NCBI GenBank assembly: GCA_042862465.1
Contig: JASTVH010000005.1
Location: 372,001 to 436,000, forward strand
Origin: JASTVH01 sp042862465
Lineage (GTDB): Bacteria; Pseudomonadota; Gammaproteobacteria; Pseudomonadales; Oleiphilaceae
DNA length: 64,000 nucleotides
Direction: 5' to 3'
Part shown: one piece after another, positions 1 to 8,072 of the stretch
How the letters are laid out: every line of letters starts with the position of its first letter
How positions within the stretch are numbered: position 1 is the stretch's first letter
The notes under the pieces: model-generated
The model's input: only the letters and a program-made list of their open reading frames with translations
What the model was told of the DNA's origin: nothing
Databases searched by the model: none
Made by a program: the position numbers and the translations under genes

Positions 1-450
1 CAAAAGGCGCTGCAGTTGCTGGGTATCGCGTTGCTGCTCTTTGTGGTTTATTTTCTGATCTGGCGCCCGGCCCACCAGTTCCAGGTGGAGCAACAGGACA
101 GGCTGGAGAATGCCCGCGATCTGCTTGCTTTCGTCCAGGCCAATAAAAGCCGTGTGGCCGAGGTGGCCAAGCAGCGCCAGGGGCAGGGCGCATCACAGAT
201 TGACGACACCCGCTCTCTGCTTAGCACCGTGACGTCCACCGCCAACGAATCGGGCTTGAGCCTGCAGCGGTTTGAGCCCAGCGGCGAACAGCGCATTCGG
301 GTCTGGCTCGACGATGTCGCATTCACCGGCCTGGCGGGCTGGTTGGAGAAGCTGAATACCCAGTATGGGATCGAAGTCGAGCAGGCTTCCCTCGATCGTA
401 CCGATAATCCGGGCCAGGTTACCGCCCGGCTGACGCTGATGACACCCTGA
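1..450 (+). CDS. gspM: Type II secretion protein GspM (5' end outside window)
   Basis: The reading frame is open from base 1, so the start codon lies upstream of the window. The visible part begins just before one hydrophobic helix (about residues 6-20, LLGIALLLFVVYFLIW), followed by an Arg-Pro turn and a coiled-coil-prone stretch rich in Gln, Glu and Lys. A small alpha/beta domain with the ESGLSLQRFEPSGE region makes up the rest. This is the standard layout of GspM, the inner-membrane assembly-platform protein of type II secretion that pairs with GspL. The family is about 160 residues, so only the short cytoplasmic tail is missing. No gspN follows; the next gene is an unrelated acetyltransferase, so this is probably the end of a gsp operon. 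The assignment rests on architecture and pattern. Confidence 0.8.
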   Translation, partial: QKALQLLGIALLLFVVYFLIWRPAHQFQVEQQDRLENARDLLAFVQANKSRVAEVAKQRQGQGASQIDDTRSLLSTVTSTANESGLSLQRFEPSGEQRIRVWLDDVAFTGLAGWLEKLNTQYGIEVEQASLDRTDNPGQVTARLTLMTP

Positions 451-484
451 GAAGCAGTAAAAAACACAGTTGCAGGAGCAGCAT

Positions 485-1117
485 ATGGCCGAAAGCCTTT
501 CCAAATCGGTTCCCGAAATTGTCCGTCTGGATGCTTCGGCATTGAACGAAGCCAAGTCCGTCCTGTATCAGGCCTACCGCCACGAACCCACGTTCCAGTA
601 CCTGTTCGATGCCGATCGCACCGGCTACGAAAAGCGTATCCGGGCAACCATTCGTGAGTTGATCAATCTTTACCTGGATCTGAAGCAGGACGCTATTGGC
701 GTGCTGCTGGATGAAACCCTGGTGGGTGTGGCCTTCATTGGCAGCCCGGACCTTCGTCTCGACCTGGCCAATCAGCTCTCCTGGCGCCTGCGTATGATCC
801 TGACCGCAGGACTGTCCTGTACCCGTCGCTATATTGAGTACCACGAGCAAATAAAGCGTGTCCTGCCGGAAAAGCAGGTGCACCAGTTGCCCCTTATGGG
901 CGTTCACCCCAAATATCAGAATCGCGGAATGGGCCGTTTGCTGCTTGAAGCCGTAGAGAAGATGTGTGAGGAAAATCCTCGCACTGGCGGTCTTGTACTG
1001 GATACCGGTAATAGCCGCTATCTCGAATTCTACCGCTCCATGGGATTCCATGAAGTGGGGGAGGTGCATTTGGGGAATGTCACCGAACACGTCCTGCTCA
1101 AGGAATTTGCAGGCTGA
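485..1117 (+). CDS. GNAT-family N-acetyltransferase
   Basis: A 210-residue acyl-CoA-dependent N-acetyltransferase. The acetyl-CoA pyrophosphate loop is seen as QNRGMG after the strand LPLMGVHPKYQ (motif A). It is followed by an amphipathic helix, and the C-terminal YLEFYRSMGF element is typical of motif B. The ATG at 485 is preferred because AGGAG lies 7 bases upstream; an in-frame TTG at 470 has no such site. The long central helices (about residues 50-130) are larger than in minimal GNATs, which suggests a substrate-specific insertion. The substrate is unknown. It is 34 bases after gspM, so it may be co-transcribed, but no functional link to secretion is evident. Confidence 0.85.
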   Translation: MAESLSKSVPEIVRLDASALNEAKSVLYQAYRHEPTFQYLFDADRTGYEKRIRATIRELINLYLDLKQDAIGVLLDETLVGVAFIGSPDLRLDLANQLSWRLRMILTAGLSCTRRYIEYHEQIKRVLPEKQVHQLPLMGVHPKYQNRGMGRLLLEAVEKMCEENPRTGGLVLDTGNSRYLEFYRSMGFHEVGEVHLGNVTEHVLLKEFAG

Positions 1118-1217
1118 ACCTGAGGGTCTGATCCGGGTTCGGCAGGGCTGACTTGAAGTTTCGGTGCCACACCCGCATGTCCCGATAGGTTACATTCTGT
1201 TGAAAAGAGGAGGTCCG

Positions 1218-2591
1218 GTGAGCGATACGCAGAAGTACGATCTCGTTGTGATAGGAGCAGGATCCGGCGGTGTCCGGTTGGCGCGGATGTCCGCTGCAAA
1301 GGGAGCCCGGGTTGCGGTGGTGGAAAACCGGTACCTTGGCGGAACCTGCGTCAACGTCGGTTGCGTTCCCAAGAAGCTGTTTGTCTACGCAGCAAATATC
1401 GCTGAGCAAACCGAGGATGCGGCCGGTTACGGCTGGAATATTCCGCAGTCCTCCGTGGCGTTTGACTGGGCGACCCTGCGGGATAACAAAACGCGGGAGA
1501 TCGAGCGCCTTAACGGGATCTACGGTCGCTTGCTGGACAATGCCGGGGTCACCGTGATCAATGGCACCGCCAAGGTGACCGGTCGTAACGAAGTGACAGT
1601 CGACGGGCAGCGCATCGAAGCGGAGCGTATCGCGATCTGCACCGGGAGTTGGCCCTGGACACCGGACATTCCCGGCCGGGAACACCTGGTGTCTTCCAAC
1701 GAGATGTTCTATCTGGAGCAACTGCCCGAGACCGCCGTGGTCTGGGGTGGCGGCTATATCGCCGTGGAATTCGCCAGCATTCTGGCCGGCCTGGGGGTCA
1801 AAACCTCGCTGGTATACCGGGGCGATCTATTCCTGCGGGGATTCGACGAGGACATCCGGACCTTCACCGCCCAGGAGATTGCCAAGAAGGGTATCGATCT
1901 CCGATTCAACACCACCATCGAAAGAGTCGATCCTGAAGGCGAAGGCTATCGCCTGACCCTCAACGATGGCACCACTCTGGATACGGGCCTGGTCCTGTCC
2001 GCCACCGGCCGCAAACCCCTGGTAGACGGACTCGGGCTTGAAGAGGTGGGAGTCGAGCTGGGGGAGAACGGCATCGTGAAAGTGGACGATCATTTCCAAT
2101 CCTCCGTTCCCTCCATTTACGCCCTCGGCGATGTCATCGGAACGCCGCAGCTAACGCCCGTGGCCCTGGCTCAGGCCATGGTGCTGTCACGAAATCTGTT
2201 TGCCGGTGGCAATGAACAGATGGATTACCGCAACATTGCCACGGCGGTGTTTTGCCATCCGAATATCGGCACAGTCGGGTTGACCGAAGCGGAAGCCCTG
2301 GAAGTGTCACATCGGCTGAGAATCTACCGGACCGAGTTCAAGCCCATGAAGCACACCCTGTCGGGCCGGGACGAAAAAGAAATGATGAAGCTGGTGGTGG
2401 ACGACGACAGTGACAAGGTGCTGGGCCTCCACATGGTGGGTCCGGATGCCGGTGAAATCGTCCAGGGCATGGCGGTGGCGTTACAGGCGGGTGCCACCAA
2501 AGCCATCTTTGATCGCACGGTCGGTATCCATCCCACCTCTGCGGAAGAGTTCGTGACCATGCGTGAACCGGAGCGTGTGGTCGAACGCTAA
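1218..2591 (+). CDS. gor: Glutathione-disulfide reductase
   Basis: An FAD-dependent class I pyridine-nucleotide disulfide oxidoreductase that reduces glutathione disulfide with NADPH in the cytoplasm. The N-terminal dinucleotide fold GAGSGG is followed by the redox-active disulfide GGTCVNVGCVPKKL, with two Cys separated by four residues. Further on are the NAD(P)H-binding GGGYIAVEFA, the FAD motif YALGDV, and the C-terminal dimer motif with the catalytic His-Glu pair GIHPTSAEEF. The HPTSAEE sequence and the CVNVGC spacing fit Gor better than lipoamide or mercuric reductase. The GTG at 1218 is chosen because AGGAGGT sits just upstream and the protein then begins close to the FAD fold (457 residues). 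The longer in-frame extension from 1164 has no ribosome site. Confidence 0.92.
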   Translation: MSDTQKYDLVVIGAGSGGVRLARMSAAKGARVAVVENRYLGGTCVNVGCVPKKLFVYAANIAEQTEDAAGYGWNIPQSSVAFDWATLRDNKTREIERLNGIYGRLLDNAGVTVINGTAKVTGRNEVTVDGQRIEAERIAICTGSWPWTPDIPGREHLVSSNEMFYLEQLPETAVVWGGGYIAVEFASILAGLGVKTSLVYRGDLFLRGFDEDIRTFTAQEIAKKGIDLRFNTTIERVDPEGEGYRLTLNDGTTLDTGLVLSATGRKPLVDGLGLEEVGVELGENGIVKVDDHFQSSVPSIYALGDVIGTPQLTPVALAQAMVLSRNLFAGGNEQMDYRNIATAVFCHPNIGTVGLTEAEALEVSHRLRIYRTEFKPMKHTLSGRDEKEMMKLVVDDDSDKVLGLHMVGPDAGEIVQGMAVALQAGATKAIFDRTVGIHPTSAEEFVTMREPERVVER

Positions 2592-2602
2592 CCCCGTCAC
2601 GT

Positions 2603-2628
2603 CCGACGTCGGAGCTTTCTGACGTCGG
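2603..2628. terminator. Hairpin between convergent gor and kinase genes
   Basis: CCGACGTC at 2603-2610 and GACGTCGG at 2621-2628 form an 8-bp perfect stem with a 10-base loop, between the stop codons of two convergent genes. No T-tract follows on either strand, so intrinsic termination is plausible but not certain. Confidence 0.4.
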
Positions 2629-2635
2629 GCGCCTG

Positions 2636-4597
2636 TCATACATGCAGCCAGCGCTGCAGCGTTTCTCGTATCACCTGTTTGCGCACAGGCTTGGGAATGT
2701 AGTCGTTCATTCCCGCTTCCTGGCATGAGGCTTCCGTGCCATCCAGCACATCGGCGGTCAGGGCGATAATCGGCATGGGACCGTGCGCTCGCTGACGTTC
2801 CCATTCCCGAATCCGTCGGGTCGCTTCCCAGCCGTCCATGACCGGCATCTGGCAGTCCATGAGAATGGCGTCGTAGGGAGCGCGATTGCTCTCTGCACCC
2901 TTGCGTCGAATCAGATTAATGGCCTGCTCCCCGTTGTCGGCACACTCCACAATAAAACCAAAGGTTTCCAGCAAACGGCGGGCAACCCGTTGGTTCACGG
3001 GGTTATCCTCAACGACCAAAGCATAGCGGGCATTACCGGACGCCTCATTGGCATCAGCTTTGGCTGGACGGTAATCGTGCAGTTGGTGGTCATCCCGTGG
3101 GGCTATCTCGAGGGGAATCACAAAGCGGAAGGTGCTGCCACATGCTACCGCGGTATCCACTGCAATATGACCGCCCATGAGCTCAACCAGGCGCTGGGCC
3201 AGGGGTAATCCCAGACCGGTGCCGCCATAGGCGCGGGAGTTGGATCGATCCAGCTGTTCAAAGGTATTGAACATTTCCCGAATGCGTTCGTTGGGAATCC
3301 CGGCGCCGCTATCCTGGATCTCACAGGTCAGCAAGCCTTCCCGTTCGGACACCTCTTCCCAGTGGAGCGAAAGCTTGACGAAGCCCTCATCGGTGAACTT
3401 GATCGCGTTACCCAGCAAATGGGCCAGGACCTGACGCAGCCGGGCAGGATCGCCATAGACCTCCAACGGTTCTTCCCAGTCGCCACGGAACAGGATGTCG
3501 TACTCCAGGTGGCGCTCCTGGGTTTCATGCCGGAACGACGCCGAGCAGTTTTCCAGCAGATCGCGAACATTGAATTTCTGGTGCTGGATCGCCAGCTTGC
3601 CCTGCTCAATACGGGAGAAATCCAGCAAATCCGTGATAATCGTGAGCAGATCCTCGGTCGACTGGCGGGCCGTGAGCAGGTAATCCTTTTGTTCCTGTTT
3701 AAGCGGGGTTTCCGCCATCAGATCGAGCATGCCGAGAATCCCGTTGAGGGGCGTGCGCAGCTCGTGACTCATCATGGCCAGGAACTCGGACTTGGTGCGG
3801 CTCGCACGCTCGGCATTGTTGCGAGCCTGTTCGATCTGGCCAATGGTCTGCTGGCGTTTCACGTCGGCGTCTTCAAGGTCGCTGGCCATGGTCACGATCG
3901 CGTCTTGCAGTGTCTGCAGCTCGCTGGCGACTGTCATCGGTTCAGTTTCGATCTGATATTCGCCCCGGCTGATGCGTTGCACACGCTCTGAAAGACGGCT
4001 GATCGGCGCACTGAGACGGTGGGCGAAGCGATTGATGAAGATCAGTGTGAGGCCCAGAAGCGCCGTGCCCAGGCCAATCGAGGTCCAGATGATTTCCTGA
4101 CGCTCTCGGGTCAGAGGCCTTTCCGACACACCCACTTCGACGGTTCCGACCTTAACGGCACCCGAGGGACCCAGGCCGTAGTCGGGCTCAAACCAGGAGA
4201 GCTCTTCATTCTGGTCCAGCTCGACGGGTTGCTGGACGATTTCCGTGGTGAAGGTTTTGATGGGGGCCTTGCTATCGATCAAACCCTGATTTTTGACATA
4301 CCCCACCTCATCGCCCAACACATCTTCCACCCGGATCCAGGCCAGATTGGAACGCTCGAGGGTCGACTGCAGCAATGAATCGAGTGCCTGCTCGTTGCCG
4401 GTAACCACCGGGTATTCGGCGGCCGGCGCCAGATTATCTGCCACGATCTTGCCGTTGTTGTAGATCTCCTGACGGGCATCGTCGATACGTGCTGAGGTGA
4501 AGAACACCAGCAAGACCAGAAACATACCGAGCGCCGGGAGCGTTCCTAGCAGAAGCAGTCGGCGATAGAGAGTCCAGTAACTTCGCGTTTTAGTCAT
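2636..4597 (-). CDS. Hybrid sensor histidine kinase (HAMP, HisKA, HATPase, REC)
   Basis: A 653-residue inner-membrane hybrid kinase. TM1 is about residues 13-34, an undefined periplasmic sensor domain covers about 35-167, TM2 is about 168-190 and HAMP is 190-242. A coiled stretch leads to the phospho-acceptor His278 in the H-box SHELRTPLNG. The ATPase domain shows the N-box LLGNAIKFTDEG, DSGAGI and YGGTGLGL. The C-terminal receiver has acidic residues in VVEDNPVN, phospho-acceptor Asp581 in LMDCQMPVMDG, Thr614 and Lys636. There is no Hpt domain, unlike BarA/GacS, so a separate phosphotransferase or response regulator must exist elsewhere. Its start overlaps the stop of the periplasmic binding protein by 4 bases, which suggests translational coupling and that the binding protein may feed its periplasmic domain. 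The signal sensed is unknown. Confidence 0.92.
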   Translation of the reverse strand: MTKTRSYWTLYRRLLLLGTLPALGMFLVLLVFFTSARIDDARQEIYNNGKIVADNLAPAAEYPVVTGNEQALDSLLQSTLERSNLAWIRVEDVLGDEVGYVKNQGLIDSKAPIKTFTTEIVQQPVELDQNEELSWFEPDYGLGPSGAVKVGTVEVGVSERPLTRERQEIIWTSIGLGTALLGLTLIFINRFAHRLSAPISRLSERVQRISRGEYQIETEPMTVASELQTLQDAIVTMASDLEDADVKRQQTIGQIEQARNNAERASRTKSEFLAMMSHELRTPLNGILGMLDLMAETPLKQEQKDYLLTARQSTEDLLTIITDLLDFSRIEQGKLAIQHQKFNVRDLLENCSASFRHETQERHLEYDILFRGDWEEPLEVYGDPARLRQVLAHLLGNAIKFTDEGFVKLSLHWEEVSEREGLLTCEIQDSGAGIPNERIREMFNTFEQLDRSNSRAYGGTGLGLPLAQRLVELMGGHIAVDTAVACGSTFRFVIPLEIAPRDDHQLHDYRPAKADANEASGNARYALVVEDNPVNQRVARRLLETFGFIVECADNGEQAINLIRRKGAESNRAPYDAILMDCQMPVMDGWEATRRIREWERQRAHGPMPIIALTADVLDGTEASCQEAGMNDYIPKPVRKQVIRETLQRWLHV

Positions 4598-5529
4598 GGC
4601 GTGTCCTCCTCGAGTTCGAGGAGTTCTTGTTGAAGGGTTTCCGCGTCGGGGAGGAGGATATTCAGTGAACGGGCCACCTGGTTATTCAGGGCCACTTCGA
4701 ATTCTGTCGGGTAGCCTGCACTCTGCAGCTCGCCGTCCTCCACGAACGCCTGGATTCGGGATGCAGTCAGGTCCAGAAAGGTCTTGACCGAGGTGTAGGT
4801 GGACGCTAGCGCACCGGCCTTGACGTAGGCCCGGCTGGGGCCAATCAGAATGCGGTTATGGCGATAGGCCGTGAGCAACAGGTGTTTGATGGTGGAGCGG
4901 TTGTACACGGCTGGATCAGGGGTGCCCAGAAGCAGATCGGCAAACAGCAGTGCTCGTGACAGTGTGTTGATGAGCGTGTCATTGGACTCCACCACGAAAA
5001 CCCGGGCCTCAAAGCCACGATCTTCAAGTTGCTCGAGCAGGGGTTGGTAGTCGAGTCGTTTGGCAGGGGTGGCCAGTAGGGCGACGCGCCGTGACTTGGG
5101 GAGGATCAGCCTGCCGAGCATCGCCTGCCGAAGCAGTGGCGGATTGTCATACAGCGCAGAAACCTGCTTTCGCCGGGCTTCCGGAACAATGGACTGATAA
5201 TCGTCTTCGGTGACAAACAGGGCGAGGACGGGAGCATCGGGATTGGCGGCAATCACTTCCGATAGCCGTGCTGCCCCCAGCGTGATGATCAGGGCCCCTT
5301 TCTGATTTTTTTCATAGGGCACCAGATCGTACGCGTCGCCAAGCCGTTGCTGCAGGCGATTGGCCACCGCTTCGGAGAAAGCGAGGTTTCCGGAACCAGC
5401 GAGCATAATACGCGTTTCAGCAAAAGCCGCCGTACTGAAGCACGCAAGGCAAAGAAACAGCAATGCCCCAACCAGGCGATGGTGCGCCTGGATTCGGCAT
5501 AGCGTCCTCAGCTCCCTGGTGTCTTGCAT
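4594..5529 (-). CDS. Orphan periplasmic substrate-binding protein
   Basis: A secreted protein of about 311 residues. A basic N-terminus, a hydrophobic core (LVGALLFLCLACFSTAAF) and an AFA-E cleavage site form the signal peptide. The mature part has alternating alpha/beta motifs (ALIITLGAARL, VALLATPAKR, ADLLLGTPDPAVYN, RILIGPSRAYVKAG) and resembles the ABC substrate-binding (YtrA/XylF-like fold) family. No ABC permease or ATPase is nearby. Instead it lies between a TonB receptor gene and a hybrid kinase whose start overlaps its stop by 4 bases. The ATG at 5529 is preferred (AAGGGAT upstream) over an in-frame GTG at 5553. A role as periplasmic ligand sensor for the kinase is an inference; transport with a distant permease is the alternative. 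Confidence 0.75.
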   Translation of the reverse strand: MQDTRELRTLCRIQAHHRLVGALLFLCLACFSTAAFAETRIMLAGSGNLAFSEAVANRLQQRLGDAYDLVPYEKNQKGALIITLGAARLSEVIAANPDAPVLALFVTEDDYQSIVPEARRKQVSALYDNPPLLRQAMLGRLILPKSRRVALLATPAKRLDYQPLLEQLEDRGFEARVFVVESNDTLINTLSRALLFADLLLGTPDPAVYNRSTIKHLLLTAYRHNRILIGPSRAYVKAGALASTYTSVKTFLDLTASRIQAFVEDGELQSAGYPTEFEVALNNQVARSLNILLPDAETLQQELLELEEDTP

Positions 5530-5577
5530 GGATATCCCTTGACCACCCGCCACCCTGAAAGATGGTGGCCGCTACGG

Positions 5578-7800
5578 TTAAAAACGAAGATCGGCCGCCA
5601 CGATGAAGTGGGGGGTATTGTCGAAGTTGTTGTCTACAACGGTGATGTAATCATGTAGTGGATAATATTGTACTGTCGCCGAAAGCTCCAAATAGGTTCG
5701 AGGGAACAGGAACGTTTTTGCGGCATGCAGGTCCAGTCGTTGGTAACGCCAGCTGTGGTGCTGTTCGGGATAGTCGGCCTGTTTCGCGTAGTAAAAAGTC
5801 CCGGCCAGGGACACTTGCCGTGGAAACTGATGAATCCAGGATGCTGACCCGCTGTGCTGGGCGGACATTCGCGTCTCCAACCGAAAGAAGCGCTGTGAAC
5901 GCTTGTCGGAACCGATATATTCGCTGTCCGGGTCCAGGTACGCATAGGTGAGACGGAAGGTGTCATCGACCAGTTCCAGCATGGTTTCAAGCTCAATCCC
6001 ATCCTGGGTGTGGTGCATGTTGTTCTCGAGATTATCGGTATCCGAGGCACTGAGAATGCCACTGATATTGTTGTTCATGGAATCGTGGAAGGCTTTGGCT
6101 TCCAGTGAAAGGGAGCCTACCGGAAGGCGGAAAAGTCCGTAGTAACTGACTTCCCGGGAAATAATCTGCTCCGCTTCGAGGCCACCCGGAGCCGGCGGCC
6201 CCAAACGCAGGCGCTCGCCTTCCAGACCGGCAATCGTCTCCTGCGTTTCCTGGGACAGGGCGGGCGATACGGTGATACCCGTCAGGCGGTAGCCCCAATC
6301 CGCTGACTGTTCCAGGTCATCGGGTGTGCGATAGGACTTGGACCAGACAAAGCGAACGGTCTGACTCCGGGTGAGATGGAAGTTGAAAGCGTAGCGGGGC
6401 GACAGGAAGTTGCCGTTATCATTGTCGTCCTCCCACATGGCGCCAATGTTTGTAGTCAACCAGGATGCGGGGCTGTATTCCAGGTTACCGAATACGCGAC
6501 CGATGTAGTTGGAGCGTGTGCCGTTGAGATAGGTATCCGATTCAGAGTTGTCTTCCCGGTAACTGGTCCCGGCCACGAGTTGGAGATCCGGCGAATAGCG
6601 ATAGGTGCCCTGGAGCTCCACGTCCTTGCGTTCTTCGCGGATATCCTGGTTGGTAAAGGTACAAAACGCGACTGGGGGGTCCTGCGCCGGGAGTATTGAG
6701 GGATCGCTGGCTGCGCGCTCGCACAGGTCCGCCGGATGGCTGTAGTGGTTCATTTCCTCGTAGTCTTCGGTGATCCCGAACAGGTAGAGCATCAGATCGT
6801 TGGTTATGGCATTAACCCAGGGTTCATTGCGGTCATACTGGGTTTGGTAATACTGCAGGTGGAATTCAAATTTCTCCGAGACCTTGTGATTCCATTTGAT
6901 TTGGCCGTGCCAGTCGTGGGACTGGATCTTGGGGTCGGTGATCAACCCATCACCGGCAAATTCCTCACGATCCCGCTGGTCGTAACCGTTGTGGGCCCCT
7001 GCCAGGACTTCCAGGGAGTCATCGTCGGTCAATTGCCAAATTGAATCGAAATTGACGGTATTGAAACCGAAACTGTCATCAAAGGTCTGTTTCTTTTGAC
7101 TCAGTGCTTCGTCATCTGTGTTGTAGTAGCGGTAGTCGAAGCCGTCACCTTCGCTACGACTGTAACTGAGGCGCCAGTCGACAAGATCGTTACCGTCGCC
7201 CACCGAAGCATAGTGGTTTTCATAACCCCGGTTACCCATTGCCACCTTGCCGCGTACGCCATGGGTGTCCTGTGGATTTTTCGTGATGATATTGATAACA
7301 GCCAGAAAGCTGTTCACCCCATAGGCCGCAGCATCGGGACCCCGGATCACCTCGATGCGGTCGATCTCCTCCAGCGGGACGGGAACATTGTGCCATTCCA
7401 CATTGGCAAGACTCGCCTTATAGACTGCACGACCGTCCACCAATACCTGCAGTCGGCGCTGTTCATTGGCTGCCGTACCGTGGTAGCTCACAATGGGGAC
7501 ATTGCTGGACACATAGCCCACCGTCATGCCCGGAACCAGCAAAAAGGCTTCCCAAAGGCGTGAAACACCGAGCTCCCGCAGGAGTTCGCCCCGAAGAATG
7601 GTTACGGTGCCGGGAACCCGGGATTTGGGCTGGCGAAGCCGAGTTGCCGAAAGCACTTCCGGCATGCTCGCGCCTGGGCCCAACTCGAGCATGGAGGGGG
7701 AGGTCTCAAGGGACGCGTCGTCCTGGAAATCCTGGGCATAGCCCTGCAGCGCCGTCCCGGAAATGAGGACGGACGCCAGCACTGTGTATTTGATAGACAT
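5578..7800 (-). CDS. TonB-dependent outer-membrane receptor
   Basis: A 740-residue outer-membrane active transporter. A signal peptide (VLASVLISGTALQGYA-Q) is followed by a plug domain (about residues 50-160) with VPGTVTILRGELL, LLVPGMTVGY, QVLVDGRAVY and the conserved IDRIEVIRGPDAAAYGVNSFLAVINI. A 22-strand barrel follows, rich in aromatic and acidic beta-hairpins, and ends in the C-terminal Phe expected for BAM recognition (VAADLRF). The substrate cannot be assigned; there is no heme signature or siderophore gene nearby. It is the first gene of a minus-strand set with a periplasmic binding protein (about 50 bases downstream) and a hybrid kinase. That points to uptake coupled to signalling rather than a stand-alone importer. 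No FecA-type N-terminal signalling domain is present. Confidence 0.92.
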   Translation of the reverse strand: MSIKYTVLASVLISGTALQGYAQDFQDDASLETSPSMLELGPGASMPEVLSATRLRQPKSRVPGTVTILRGELLRELGVSRLWEAFLLVPGMTVGYVSSNVPIVSYHGTAANEQRRLQVLVDGRAVYKASLANVEWHNVPVPLEEIDRIEVIRGPDAAAYGVNSFLAVINIITKNPQDTHGVRGKVAMGNRGYENHYASVGDGNDLVDWRLSYSRSEGDGFDYRYYNTDDEALSQKKQTFDDSFGFNTVNFDSIWQLTDDDSLEVLAGAHNGYDQRDREEFAGDGLITDPKIQSHDWHGQIKWNHKVSEKFEFHLQYYQTQYDRNEPWVNAITNDLMLYLFGITEDYEEMNHYSHPADLCERAASDPSILPAQDPPVAFCTFTNQDIREERKDVELQGTYRYSPDLQLVAGTSYREDNSESDTYLNGTRSNYIGRVFGNLEYSPASWLTTNIGAMWEDDNDNGNFLSPRYAFNFHLTRSQTVRFVWSKSYRTPDDLEQSADWGYRLTGITVSPALSQETQETIAGLEGERLRLGPPAPGGLEAEQIISREVSYYGLFRLPVGSLSLEAKAFHDSMNNNISGILSASDTDNLENNMHHTQDGIELETMLELVDDTFRLTYAYLDPDSEYIGSDKRSQRFFRLETRMSAQHSGSASWIHQFPRQVSLAGTFYYAKQADYPEQHHSWRYQRLDLHAAKTFLFPRTYLELSATVQYYPLHDYITVVDNNFDNTPHFIVAADLRF

Positions 7801-8072
7801 TGTGCCGAGCCAACGTTGATCTGGTTATTGTCGATATGCAGGCCAACTCAGCACGCTCCATCGTACCTTGGCGCATCCCGTTTTGCCTGAGCCGACTTGG
7901 CTTATTTTGACGCATGATAGGCAATGCGGCTCTCAATGTCTCGTGCTGCGCGCGCGCTAGCAATGCCTGGCACCGCATTTCAGGGCCTGCTGTTTAAAAA
8001 TGTTCCAGAAAAATAGGGACATGCATTCGTGATCTATACTTAGGGTCACTTGCGGCCTGAGGATGTCGAAGC

